In this document: one piece after another, positions 24,271 to 33,393 of the stretch
How the letters are laid out: the number at the start of each line of letters is the position of its first letter
How positions within the stretch are numbered: position 1 is the stretch's first letter
NCBI GenBank assembly: GCA_964384375.1
Contig: CAYLLN010000034.1
Span: forward strand, 1 to 64,000
From: CAYLLN01 sp964384375
Lineage (GTDB): Bacteria > Planctomycetota > Planctomycetia > Pirellulales > Pirellulaceae
DNA: 64,000 nucleotides
Direction of reading: 5' to 3'
Program-made: the position numbers and the translations under genes
Notes under the pieces: generated by a model
What the model saw: only the letters and a program-made list of their open reading frames with translations
Told to the model about the DNA's origin: nothing
Databases searched by the model: none

Positions 24271-27200
24271 ATGCCCCGCTACAACCCCGCCACGATCGAG
24301 CCCAAGTGGCAAGCCTACTGGGAATCGCACCAGACCTTTCGCACGCCGGAAATGCCGCCGGCGGGGGCCGAGAAGCTGTACGCCCTCGACATGTTTCCGT
24401 ATCCCAGCGGCAGCGGGCTGCACGTCGGGCATCCCGAGGGGTACACGGCGACCGACATCGTCTGCCGCTTCGCCCGGATGAACGGCAAATGCGTGCTGCA
24501 CCCGATGGGGTTCGATGCCTTCGGCCTGCCTGCGGAGGAGCACGCGATTCGGACCGGCCAGCATCCGCGGACAAACACCGAGCAGAACATCGCCACGTTC
24601 ACGCGGCAACTGAAGATGCTCGGCTTCAGCTACGACTGGAGCCGCAATCTGGCGACGACCGACGTCGAGTACTTCCGCTGGACGCAGTGGATCTTTCTGG
24701 TGCTGTTCGACACGTGGTACGACGCCGCGCAGCAAAAGGGGCGGCCGATCAGCGAGCTGCCGATTCCGCCGGACGTGAAGTCGCGGGGGGACGCGGCCGT
24801 TCGCAAGTATCAGGACGAGCATCGGCTGGCGTATCAGAGCGACGCCCTGGTGAACTGGTGCCCGGAACTGGGCACCGTGCTGGCCAATGAGGAAGTGATC
24901 GACGGCAAGAGCGAGCGCGGCGGCCATCCGGTCGTCCGCCAGCCGCTGCGGCAATGGATGCTACGAATCACCGCCTATGCCGATCGGCTGGAGAAAGACC
25001 TGGAGCCGCTGGACTGGAGCGAGGGGATCAAGAAGCTGCAGCGCGACTGGATCGGCAGAAGCGTGGGAGCCGAGGTGGATTTCTTCTTGCCGACGCAGGA
25101 GCCAATCAAATTCGGGGACGGGACGGTGATCGAAGGAAAGAAGGCTGAGGATGCCGGATACGTGTGGTGGAAAGCTACTCGCAATTCCAATGGTTTTCCC
25201 GCAAAGCCTGATGCCGAAGTTCTCCGAATCTACACGACTCGCCCCGACACGCTCTTTGGTGCGACCTACATGGTCATCGCGCCGGAGCATCCGTTTGTCG
25301 CCCGCCTGACAACGCCCGACCAGAAAGCCGCGGTCGAGGCCTATATCCAAGCCGCCGCGAGCAAGAGCGACCGCGACCGGCAGGATGTCAACAAGACCAA
25401 GACGGGCGTCTTCACCGGCGCGTATGCGATCAATCCGGTCAATGGCCAGCCGGTACCGGTGTGGGTTGCCGACTACGTCCTGTGGGGTTACGGCACCGGG
25501 GCGATCATGGCTGTGCCGGCGCACGACGAACGGGATTTCGAGTTTGCCCAGCAGTTCGGCCTGCCGGTGATCGCGGTCGTCGATCCGGGGGATAGTGACG
25601 TCGTCGATCGTCAGGCCGTTTTGGTCGGCAAACAGTGTTCCACCGAAGACGGCATCTCGATCAACTCCGGCCCCTACAACGGACTGACTACTGTCGACTT
25701 CAAACGCCGCATCGCCGCCGATCTGGCCAAAGCAGGCCTCGGTCGCGAGGCGGTCAACTACAAGCTCCGCGACTGGCTCTTCAGCCGGCAGCGGTTCTGG
25801 GGGGAGCCGTTCCCGATCCTGCACGAACTGGACGACAAAGGCCAGCCGACTGGCCTGATCCGCGCGGTCGATGTGAAAGACCTGCCCGTCGATCTGCCGC
25901 ATCTGGACGACTACAAGCCGGCCGGCGCCGGGCCCGACGGCCTCCCCGCGCCGCCGCTGGCCAAAGCGCCGAAGGAGTGGCTGGAGCCGACGATCGGCGG
26001 CAAGCGTTATCGCCGCGAAACGAACACGATGCCGCAGTGGGCTGGCAGTTGCTGGTATTTCCTCCGGTTCATCGACCCGAAGAACAGCCAGGCGTTCATC
26101 GATCCGGCGAAAGAGAAGGCCTGGATGCCGATCGACCTGTACGTCGGCGGGGCAGAGCACGCGGTGCTGCACCTGCTCTATTCCCGCTTCTGGCATAAGG
26201 TGCTCTTTGACCGGGGCCACGTCAGTACGGTCGAGCCGTTCCAGAAGCTGGTGAACCAGGGGATGATCCTGGGGGAAGTTGAGTATCGAGTTCAACGCGT
26301 AGTCGAGTACTCTGTTCGCGAACAACTCGATTCCCACATGCAACCCAAGGGCACATTCCTGTCCGAGGATGAATCGATCCGTGCTGGCGAAGAAGCCGAC
26401 GGAATTGCCAATCAGTCGGGAAACCCAGGAGCGCTCGTCGTTGACGAAGACGAAGACGTTATCAAGGGTGTTACACAAGATCGAAAGGTTCCTGCTTTCG
26501 AGATCGTTAAGCATGATGGAAAGTCATACTGGAAGAATCCGGCAACAGGTGAAGAAATTGAGGCAGAGGAACGGGCGTACAAGATGTCGAAAAGTCGCGG
26601 CAACGTTATCAATCCCGATGATGTCGTCCGCGAATACGGTGCCGACTCGCTCCGGCTGTTCGAGATGTTCATGGGACCTTTGGAGGCTACTAAACCCTGG
26701 AGCACGCAGGGGGTTGTTGGCGTCCGTGGCTTTCTGGACCGGGCGTGGCGACTGATCGTCGATGATCGGGCCGAGGAGCTGAAACTGAACGAGTCGGTGC
26801 AGAACGTCCCCCCGACCCCCGAACAAAACCGCACGCTGCACAAGACGATCAAACAGGTGACGCAGGACATCCGGCAGATGCAGTTCAACACGGCAATCGC
26901 CCGGCTGATGGAGTTCACCAACTTCTTCACCAAAGAGACGGTCCGCCCGCGCGAAACGATGGAGAAGTTCGTGCTGCTCCTCTCGCCGTTCGCTCCGCAC
27001 CTGGCCGAGGAACTGTGGCAACTGCTAGGCCACGACAAAACGCTGGCCTACGAGCCGTGGCCGCAGTTCGACGAAGCCCTGACCGTCGATGCCGAGATCG
27101 AAATCCCCGTGCAGATTCTCGGCAAGCTGCGAAGCAAGGTCGTCGTCCCTGCCGGCAGCGACCAGGTCACCATCATCGCCGCCGCCCGCGCCGACGCCCG

Positions 27201-27282
27201 CATCAGCGAACTGCTGACGGGCAAAGAGGTGGTGAAGACGATCGTCGTTCCGGGGAAGCTGGTGAATTTTGTGGTGAAGTGA
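24271..27282 (+). CDS. leuS: Leucyl-tRNA synthetase
   Basis: This 1003-residue class I synthetase has the HIGH box as HVGH (51-54, in YPSGSGLHVGHPEG), the CP1 editing domain (VPAHDERDFEFA near residue 420), and KMSKS at 771-775 followed by NVINPDDVVREYGADSLRLF. It charges tRNA-Leu. It is longer than the roughly 860 residues of the E. coli enzyme, mainly from added sequence between MILGEVEY (about 663) and KMSKS, rich in acidic residues. No Shine-Dalgarno is seen; a heptamer repeat directly precedes the ATG. Confidence 0.96.
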   Translation: MPRYNPATIEPKWQAYWESHQTFRTPEMPPAGAEKLYALDMFPYPSGSGLHVGHPEGYTATDIVCRFARMNGKCVLHPMGFDAFGLPAEEHAIRTGQHPRTNTEQNIATFTRQLKMLGFSYDWSRNLATTDVEYFRWTQWIFLVLFDTWYDAAQQKGRPISELPIPPDVKSRGDAAVRKYQDEHRLAYQSDALVNWCPELGTVLANEEVIDGKSERGGHPVVRQPLRQWMLRITAYADRLEKDLEPLDWSEGIKKLQRDWIGRSVGAEVDFFLPTQEPIKFGDGTVIEGKKAEDAGYVWWKATRNSNGFPAKPDAEVLRIYTTRPDTLFGATYMVIAPEHPFVARLTTPDQKAAVEAYIQAAASKSDRDRQDVNKTKTGVFTGAYAINPVNGQPVPVWVADYVLWGYGTGAIMAVPAHDERDFEFAQQFGLPVIAVVDPGDSDVVDRQAVLVGKQCSTEDGISINSGPYNGLTTVDFKRRIAADLAKAGLGREAVNYKLRDWLFSRQRFWGEPFPILHELDDKGQPTGLIRAVDVKDLPVDLPHLDDYKPAGAGPDGLPAPPLAKAPKEWLEPTIGGKRYRRETNTMPQWAGSCWYFLRFIDPKNSQAFIDPAKEKAWMPIDLYVGGAEHAVLHLLYSRFWHKVLFDRGHVSTVEPFQKLVNQGMILGEVEYRVQRVVEYSVREQLDSHMQPKGTFLSEDESIRAGEEADGIANQSGNPGALVVDEDEDVIKGVTQDRKVPAFEIVKHDGKSYWKNPATGEEIEAEERAYKMSKSRGNVINPDDVVREYGADSLRLFEMFMGPLEATKPWSTQGVVGVRGFLDRAWRLIVDDRAEELKLNESVQNVPPTPEQNRTLHKTIKQVTQDIRQMQFNTAIARLMEFTNFFTKETVRPRETMEKFVLLLSPFAPHLAEELWQLLGHDKTLAYEPWPQFDEALTVDAEIEIPVQILGKLRSKVVVPAGSDQVTIIAAARADARISELLTGKEVVKTIVVPGKLVNFVVK

Positions 27283-27325
27283 TTCTATGTCGCCGCGGTT
27301 TCTCGGGGGCTGAAAGGATGAAGCC

Positions 27326-27754
27326 ATGGCAATCAACGAATCGGCCTCAATTCCTGATTCATTGTTGCAGCGATTGGACCCGATCGTTACGCGTGTACGG
27401 TTCTATCGTGTCGCCAATGCAAATCTGATCCGCGAGATGCGTTGCGGCGTCATTTTCATCATGGCCTTTTGGAGCGCGCCATCCGTCAAGGCAATAGCTC
27501 CGTTTGTTAGTGCCGTTGTCGAAGAAGATCCAGCACAAGATTTGGAAGTTGTTATCGTGGACAATGACGGGCTTCAAGATTGGGAGTTGTTCCCAGAAAT
27601 TCGCGGACTCGATGGCGGATGGGGTGAATTGCTGGCGATTTATGACGGCAAGATTGTGGGGACTTCGGGCTTTGGTTTTCGTCCTGAAACGTATCGAACC
27701 ATCGTTCGTTCGCTTGTCGATTGGAAAACGCACCACGAGGCCTCTGGCTCGTGA
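27326..27754 (+). CDS. Thioredoxin-fold-like protein lacking the CxxC motif
   Basis: This 142-residue protein reads like a thioredoxin core: VIFIMAFWSAPSVKAIAPF, where thioredoxins have FWAPWCGPCKAIAP, then LEVVIVDND and ELLAIYDGKIVG. The redox cysteines are replaced (SAPS), so it cannot be a disulfide oxidoreductase. A ribosome binding site AAAGGA is 9 nt upstream. The gene sits between leuS and a PPOX flavoprotein. The fold assignment is inference from pattern. Confidence 0.6.
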   Translation: MAINESASIPDSLLQRLDPIVTRVRFYRVANANLIREMRCGVIFIMAFWSAPSVKAIAPFVSAVVEEDPAQDLEVVIVDNDGLQDWELFPEIRGLDGGWGELLAIYDGKIVGTSGFGFRPETYRTIVRSLVDWKTHHEASGS

Positions 27755-27786
27755 GGAGCGAGTGGAAGAAATCTGGAAGGAGCTTT

Positions 27787-28416
27787 ATGGACTCCAGCCC
27801 AACAAGTGAAATCGTCACTACCCCCGACCAACTTCACGCCCTCTACGGCCAGCCGAGCGAGCTCGTCCGCAAGATTCAACTTCCGCGACTGGAACGGCAT
27901 TCGATTGCGTTTATTCGGCACGCACCGTTTGCCGTCCTGGCAACAGCGGACGGCTGCGGACAAGCTGATATTTCACCCAAAGGGGACGCACCGGGCTTCG
28001 TCCACGTCGTCGATGAGCAGACGCTGCACTTGCCCGATCGACTCGGCAACAACCGGATCGAGTCGCTGCGGCACATTGTCGAGAACCCGCGAGTCGGGCT
28101 GTTGTTCTTTGTTCCCGGCCGGGACGAGACGCTGCGGGTTCACGGCACGGCTTGCATTCGGATCGACGCGGAATTGCTCGCCAAGTATGCCGTCCAAGGG
28201 AAGCAGCCGCGGTCGGTGATCGAGATCGCCGTCGAGGATGTGCGATTTCACTGCGGCAAAGCGATCATTCGCTCCAAGCTCTGGAAAGCGGAATCGCAAG
28301 CTGCGGCAACAGAATTGCCCACGCTCGGACAGATGATTGCCGATCAGGTCGGCGGCCAATCGGCGAGCCAGCTTGATTGCGTACTGGAAGAGGCCTACAA
28401 GACTCGTCTGTACTGA
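27787..28416 (+). CDS. Pyridoxamine 5'-phosphate oxidase-like flavoprotein
   Basis: A 209-residue protein resembling the PPOX/MSMEG_1061-like FMN-binding split-barrel family: AFIRHAPFAVLATADGCGQADISPKGDAPGFV, DRLGNNRIESLRHIVENPRVGLLFFVPG, TLRVHGTA. It probably binds FMN or F420/heme as a small-molecule oxidoreductase; the substrate is not predictable. AAGGAG lies just before ATG 27787, favouring this start over an upstream one. Confidence 0.85.
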   Translation: MDSSPTSEIVTTPDQLHALYGQPSELVRKIQLPRLERHSIAFIRHAPFAVLATADGCGQADISPKGDAPGFVHVVDEQTLHLPDRLGNNRIESLRHIVENPRVGLLFFVPGRDETLRVHGTACIRIDAELLAKYAVQGKQPRSVIEIAVEDVRFHCGKAIIRSKLWKAESQAAATELPTLGQMIADQVGGQSASQLDCVLEEAYKTRLY

Positions 28417-28430
28417 GTCGCTGAAAGCAA

Positions 28431-28724
28431 CTAAGCCGTCTCGGCATGCACGACCTTCGGCTGCCAGGCGGTGGGCCGGACGGTCGAGAACTCGCGCGGC
28501 AAGCGTGCGGCAGGCTTGGCGGTCGTTTGGCCAAGAGCGTTGCGAAGTGCGGCGACCTGGGCCGGCTCCAGATGGACCGTGCTTTGTGTGAACCAGCCGA
28601 GCGTATTGCTCAGCGACTGCTGGCGCAGTTCCACCCGGCTCGTTCCCTCGGCTGGCTGCACAAGCACAAGCAGCAAGCGTTCGGTCTCAGAGGAGGCGGG
28701 GAGCGAAGTGAGGACCGTTTCCAC
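28431..28724 (-). CDS. Conserved-looking small hypothetical protein
   Basis: A 97-residue protein from a GTG start, with alternating pattern LTSLPASSETERLLLVLVQP, VELRQQSLSNTLGWFTQSTV and LEPAQVAALRNALG. The pattern looks like a genuine beta-strand/helix domain rather than a shadow frame, but I cannot name the family. It lies alone between a plus-strand and a minus-strand gene. Confidence 0.55.
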   Translation of the reverse strand: METVLTSLPASSETERLLLVLVQPAEGTSRVELRQQSLSNTLGWFTQSTVHLEPAQVAALRNALGQTTAKPAARLPREFSTVRPTAWQPKVVHAETA

Positions 28725-28879
28725 GGCGAAGTCCTGGCAGGCTGGTTTTCAGGTATTGCGCGGCGGGTTCGCGAGTCTCGCGAAATTGAGAATCAATCTC
28801 AACTCACTTTATTCTACGAACGGCATGTCTCCTGTCAACGTGTCCCGCCGAAAAAAGTGAAAACCCGGCCCAGGAGGCG

Positions 28880-31204
28880 TCACTGCACCTGCATCTGGTG
28901 AACGAGCCTCTCGACGTTCCCCGCGGCATCCTCGCTGTGAGCAGCAATCAGCAACGGTCCGCTGTCCGATCGCAAAAAGCTGATCTCCCACTCCCCGCTC
29001 GTGGCATCGAGTTTGGCATCCTGACCGTTCACGACGACTCGCTTTACCTCGCCGTTATCCGCCACACTGCCGCGGAGGAGGATTCGCAGCGGCTTTACGA
29101 CCACGTGCGTGATGACGCTCTGCGGCGGCTGATCGTCGATAGGGGATAGTGGCTCTGGAAACTCAACACCCGTCACATCCGCGACGCGTGATTCGTCGCC
29201 GGTCAGGCCAGATTCAGCACGGAACTTCGCCGCGTCAGCCTTGAACTCCGGCGAGCGCGTGCTGACTACCATCGCCGTCCGGCCCGAGCCGAACCAGTCG
29301 TGCAAGTAGATCGGCACACCCTTCTCGGTCTTTGGATCGGGCCGTGGACCGCCGCCGAGGTTGACAATCGCCTTCTCCCGGCTGTTGTCCTTCCAGTTCA
29401 CGACCTCGACGCGGCGAAAGTGCGACTCGGCCCGGCCGGTGGCGTTGTCGTCCGAAATCTGAATGAGCGGCATTCCGCCCGAACGAATGCCATCGAACGT
29501 CAAACCATCGACCGCGAGGACGCCGTGCTGCACGCTGTCGTCGTCGTGGCCGCGATTGAATGGCTCGGTGTTCGTCTGGTGGATCGTGACATTGCGATAA
29601 ACGTGATTGTCGAAATTCGGGTGATAGATGCCGTAGTGCGATTTGATCGACAGGTTCTCGACGAGGACCGTCGGCGCTTGCGGCCGCAGCCCGTAATGCA
29701 CGTTCCAGATTTTGGTGTTCCGCATCACAAACGGATGTCGCACATCCGGCCCGACGCCGCGGACCCCTTCGCCGAGGTTCACACCATACAGACCGTAGCT
29801 GCTATGCACCTCATTACCGTCGAATCGCACGAACGGGAGCGTGCGAATATCGACGTCGCGGGTCTGGCCGTCGGCGTGCAACACGGGAAACACGAGCTTG
29901 AGGGCACTCGTCGGCGTTGCTTCGTACCGAAAGCCGTAACGGTCGCAGTCGGCAGCAATGTTCCGCGTGAACGTGTTGTGGCTGTTGGCCCACCAGAAGC
30001 CGGCCCCTTCGTTCTCGTCGAACGGGAGCACCTGCTTGGGGAGTCGCTTGCCGTGGCGGGCGGCGACGGCCAGGTTGCGGTCGAGAATGTTAAAGACCTC
30101 GGTCCCGTCTTCCAGGAAATAGCCGTGGCCGATGCTCTTATAGCCGACGTTGTCGCGCACGACGAGATAGTTTGTGCCGTGGATCGTGAGCCAGCGGTTA
30201 TGGCTGTCCCAGATCGACGCACCGATGACGGAACTCCCCCGCATCGTGTTGCCACACAAGTGAAAGTGCAGGCAATAGCGGCCGAGCGTGTCCTTCTTCC
30301 CCAGGTGGCGGAACTCGGCATAACTGATCGAGCCGGCCGAGCCGCGATGATACATCGTGTGCCCGCGAACACCGGCAGGATCGGCCGATTCGACGACGAC
30401 ATTGCGGCTGAGATTGGCGACTTCGCCGCGGTATTCGCCGTCGCCCAAGTGTTCGCATTCCAGTGGCCGATCGAGAATAATCAGCGAGGTGGACTCGAAA
30501 CCCGTCGAGCCGCCTTTCTCAACAATCGTCCTCGCTTCCGACTGGTCTTCTACGTCATTGTTCCATGCAGTTGAAGTGACCACGACTTGGTCGCCGACTC
30601 GCCAGCCGCTCGGCGCCTCCGCAATGATGACTTCCTTCGACCCTTTTTCTGCTGTTTTAAGGAGCTTGACCCACGTGCGGCTGAGCGGCGCGCCATGGAA
30701 GTCCATTCGCCCGCCGCAGCAGACGATGGCTGGGCAAGATTGCGGATCGAGACCTTCCACGCCATGCAAACGGATGATCGCCTGGTGCTCGGCAGGAATC
30801 GGCTCGTTCAATGTGCCAACCTGAAGTGTCGCCCGTGGCTGACCAGCCGCCGGTTCGTCGAAGTGCCCTTCACAGTCAAAACCGTTCTCGCTGAAGGAAT
30901 CGATCGCTTCGATCTTGATCAGGCCTGTGTTCAGCAGCGTGTCGCGATCGCGGGAAAAAGTGAGCGTGCCGGCGACGTTGATCGCCCGAATAACGGCGTC
31001 ACTCTTCACGTCGTATGTGACTGTGTGCTCGCCGAGGATCAACACTCGCGAGCCCGCTCCGGGAACCTGGCCCTCTTCCCACGTTGCCGCGTCGGACCAA
31101 GCGCCGCTCTTGGCCGAGCGAGTGACGGCCGGACCTTCCGCGGCCGACGCTCCGACAGCGAACACGAGCAGGACGAGAGCGGACCAGCGGCAAGCATCGC
31201 GCAT
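28880..31204 (-). CDS. Secreted G8-domain, CEMIP-like beta-helix protein
   Basis: A 774-residue secreted protein with signal peptide (ALVLLVFAVGASA) and a G8 domain at its start (SGAWSDAATWEEGQVPGAG then VLILGEHTVTYDV). The rest is a parallel beta-helix with many N-x-T/H-x-N turns (NRWLTIHGTNYLVVRDNVGY, FLEDGTEVFNILDRN) and a C-terminal Ig-like segment. The order resembles CEMIP/TMEM2-type proteins, which bind or degrade hyaluronan in animals; bacterial members probably act on extracellular polysaccharides. Confidence 0.82.
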   Translation of the reverse strand: MRDACRWSALVLLVFAVGASAAEGPAVTRSAKSGAWSDAATWEEGQVPGAGSRVLILGEHTVTYDVKSDAVIRAINVAGTLTFSRDRDTLLNTGLIKIEAIDSFSENGFDCEGHFDEPAAGQPRATLQVGTLNEPIPAEHQAIIRLHGVEGLDPQSCPAIVCCGGRMDFHGAPLSRTWVKLLKTAEKGSKEVIIAEAPSGWRVGDQVVVTSTAWNNDVEDQSEARTIVEKGGSTGFESTSLIILDRPLECEHLGDGEYRGEVANLSRNVVVESADPAGVRGHTMYHRGSAGSISYAEFRHLGKKDTLGRYCLHFHLCGNTMRGSSVIGASIWDSHNRWLTIHGTNYLVVRDNVGYKSIGHGYFLEDGTEVFNILDRNLAVAARHGKRLPKQVLPFDENEGAGFWWANSHNTFTRNIAADCDRYGFRYEATPTSALKLVFPVLHADGQTRDVDIRTLPFVRFDGNEVHSSYGLYGVNLGEGVRGVGPDVRHPFVMRNTKIWNVHYGLRPQAPTVLVENLSIKSHYGIYHPNFDNHVYRNVTIHQTNTEPFNRGHDDDSVQHGVLAVDGLTFDGIRSGGMPLIQISDDNATGRAESHFRRVEVVNWKDNSREKAIVNLGGGPRPDPKTEKGVPIYLHDWFGSGRTAMVVSTRSPEFKADAAKFRAESGLTGDESRVADVTGVEFPEPLSPIDDQPPQSVITHVVVKPLRILLRGSVADNGEVKRVVVNGQDAKLDATSGEWEISFLRSDSGPLLIAAHSEDAAGNVERLVHQMQVQ

Positions 31205-31306
31205 CACGGGAAGGCTCCACGGAGGGAGGATGTTGGCAGGATGCGCAGCAAGATACCAGCCGCCTACCGTCGCAAGCAAGCAAATCCCAACGGCGAGCCT
31301 CTGGCG

Positions 31307-31696
31307 CTAGTCGGCCAGATGAATCTCCGGAATCAAGTCCGGCACGATCTCGATCTCTGGAAAATCTTCCTTACTATCCAGAATTTCGCGGCAGCAGGCT
31401 TCGAGATCCGCGAGCAGCTTGGCCACGTCGAGTCCCTCATGCCGCGGTAAGTACGGCTCCAAGTAACCGCGCGAGCCGTGATAGAGCTTGATTGCGCCGC
31501 GGATATTGCCGTTGCCGAAGTGGTGCAAGCAAACGGCGACTTGAATCAGCCCCTGATAGAACTTGCGCGACGGGCCGCTGTAGTCCTGCCAGAGCTCCTC
31601 CCACACCTCGTGCGCCTCGAAGAATTCGCACTGGTTAAAATGCTCGATGCCAGCGAGATAGCGAGGGTCGTATGTGGACGCAGTCATGGCCGGCAT
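31307..31696 (-). CDS. DUF309 family protein
   Basis: A 129-residue helical protein with the DUF309 signature: GIEHFNQCEFFEAHEVWEELW, GPSRKFYQGLIQVAVCLHHFGNGN and RGAIKLYHGSRGYLEPY. The conserved His, Glu and Trp cluster suggests a ligand or metal pocket; the role is unknown. Two in-frame ATGs (31696 and 31687) are possible; neither has a clear ribosome binding site. Confidence 0.88.
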   Translation of the reverse strand: MPAMTASTYDPRYLAGIEHFNQCEFFEAHEVWEELWQDYSGPSRKFYQGLIQVAVCLHHFGNGNIRGAIKLYHGSRGYLEPYLPRHEGLDVAKLLADLEACCREILDSKEDFPEIEIVPDLIPEIHLAD

Positions 31697-31712
31697 TTCG
31701 AGCGAATCAAAG

Positions 31713-31807
31713 CCCTGACCATTGGTCAGGGTGCAATGCCAGAAGGCGTTGTGTTACTCGTTCTCGAAACTTAAACGGACGCCCGAATCACCCGACCACT
31801 GGTCGGG
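31713..31807. repeat. Composite double palindrome (copy 2)
   Basis: CCCTGACCATTGGTCAGGG (31713-31731) and CCCGACCACTGGTCGGG (31791-31807), framed by CAAAG on the left and CTTTG on the right, exactly as at 15087-15138 but with a 59-nt core. It lies downstream of the BAX-inhibitor gene and could terminate it. Confidence 0.85.
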
Positions 31808-31824
31808 GCTTTGGAAGTTCCATA

Positions 31825-32565
31825 CTACCGCCGGTTCAGTTCCATCATCAGCCGCAAGATGTACCAGAACAGCAGAGCAACCGACGCGAACAGGGCCAGA
31901 GCGGCCGCGACGTATTGCTCGGTGCGATAGCGATGGAGCACGTTCGACGTGTCGTACAGGATGTACGCCGAAGCGAGGCCGATCATCAGGCCTGAGAACC
32001 AGACGCCCAGATCGAAGTTGAACAGAATACCGGCAATGATGACGCCGACCGCGGCTAGGCCCGCGCACCAGAGGTACTTGCCCCACGAAGTGAGATCCGA
32101 ACCAGTAATGAAGACGAGCGCGGTAAGGCCGCCAAACATGACGAGTGTGAGGACGCCAGCCGCGGGGATTGCCGCGGGGGCGAACGTGTTGGCGATGTAC
32201 AAGAGGGGGACAAAGATGACCGCCTGAGCGATGACGTAGAGCGTAAGTCCCAAATACTGCGTCCCGCGTGAGGTATCTGAATTCGCCCAATACTGTGCCA
32301 TCCAACTCACGCCCATGAAGCCGACCATCACCACCAGCCAACCAAACCGCGAGGCGAAGAGGGTTCGCATCGCTCCGTCGAGCATTTCGACAGGGACAAG
32401 CGTAAAGATCGCCGCCTCGATTCCGACGAATGCGAGGATCGCCGCGGCCAGGTGAATGTACGTGCGGCGGATGAAGGTCGCGCGAGCGTCCTCGGCGGCC
32501 AAGGCGGCCGGCAACTGCCACGCATCGGCGGGCGATTGGTAGGGGTTTTGCGGGTCGTAGCTCAC
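31825..32565 (-). CDS. BAX inhibitor-1/YccA family membrane protein
   Basis: A 246-residue protein with seven predicted helices, the typical FIRRTYIHLAAAILAFVGIEAA start, GLTALVFITGSD in the middle and DLGVWFSGLMIGLASAYILYDTSNV near the end. Bacterial BI-1 members are inner-membrane proteins linked to membrane-protein quality control or ion leak. The start is GTG 32565: TAAGGAG ends 6 nt upstream on this strand, while the longer frame from 32649 has no such site. Confidence 0.9.
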   Translation of the reverse strand: MSYDPQNPYQSPADAWQLPAALAAEDARATFIRRTYIHLAAAILAFVGIEAAIFTLVPVEMLDGAMRTLFASRFGWLVVMVGFMGVSWMAQYWANSDTSRGTQYLGLTLYVIAQAVIFVPLLYIANTFAPAAIPAAGVLTLVMFGGLTALVFITGSDLTSWGKYLWCAGLAAVGVIIAGILFNFDLGVWFSGLMIGLASAYILYDTSNVLHRYRTEQYVAAALALFASVALLFWYILRLMMELNRR

Positions 32566-32678
32566 GGACGGCTCCTTACGGGGCAGGGCAGCGAACGAAC
32601 AAATCGCACAAGAACTGTATGCCCCCCGATGCGGGGCGTCAAGTTTCACGTTGGCGATTGCAAGTCGCGTCGCTGCTG

Positions 32679-33365
32679 TTACTTAAGCAGCTCCGGTGCG
32701 GAGGAAAACACCGCGTCGAACATCGGCTCGGTCAGCTTGCCAGTGAATGTGTTCTGCTGGCTGGGATGATACGAGCCGAGCAGCCAGCGGCCGCCAGTCA
32801 GCGGTGCGGTTACTCCGTGGCCAAACTTCGGCGTCCGGCCCGTATGCCAGCCGCGAGTTCGCGATTCCGCGAGAACGGCCTTCCACGCAATCTGCCCGAG
32901 CGCGAGCAGTACGCGAGGCTGAACCAGGTCGATCGTCCGTGTGAGCCACGTTCGGCAGTTGGCAATCTCGTCGGTCGTCGGCTTGTTGTCCGGCGGGGCA
33001 CAATGGCAAACCGCCGTGATCGCGCAGTCGCTCAGCGCGAGCCCATCGTCGCGAGCAATCGAACCCGGTTGGTTCGCGAAACCAGCCTTGAAGAGCGCCC
33101 GATAGAGCCATTCGCCGCTACGGTCGCCCGTGAACATGCGGCCCGTCCGATTGGCTCCATGAGCAGCCGGCGCAAGGCCGACAATGAGCAGCCTCGCCTT
33201 TGCTTCGCCGAAGTTCGGTACGGGTTTGGCCCAGTACTCCCAATCAACAAACGCCCGCCGCTTTTCGCGACCGGTTTGCTCGCAGTACCCACGCAGCCGG
33301 GGGCAGGCGTCGCACGAGTCGATCTTTCTCTGTAGAGAATCCCAAGCTGGCTCAGCGGATAGCAT
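32679..33365 (-). CDS. Family 5 (UDGb-type) uracil-DNA glycosylase
   Basis: A 228-residue glycosylase with four cysteines for a 4Fe-4S cluster (CDACPRL and YCEQ near the start, later cysteines in CHCAPP), motif I GLAPAAHGANRTGRMFTGD, and motif III GSYHPSQQNTF. Motif I lacks the Asp of other families, as in family 5, which removes uracil and other deaminated bases. It acts alone in base excision repair; no repair operon is seen. Confidence 0.93.
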   Translation of the reverse strand: MLSAEPAWDSLQRKIDSCDACPRLRGYCEQTGREKRRAFVDWEYWAKPVPNFGEAKARLLIVGLAPAAHGANRTGRMFTGDRSGEWLYRALFKAGFANQPGSIARDDGLALSDCAITAVCHCAPPDNKPTTDEIANCRTWLTRTIDLVQPRVLLALGQIAWKAVLAESRTRGWHTGRTPKFGHGVTAPLTGGRWLLGSYHPSQQNTFTGKLTEPMFDAVFSSAPELLK

Positions 33366-33393
33366 CGAGCCGATTCTAACAGCACCAATCGCC

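Noticed and set aside
24961..26514. 517-codon open frame antisense to leuS
   Set aside because: The sense strand encodes LeuRS with all motifs; the antisense product has no recognisable domain.
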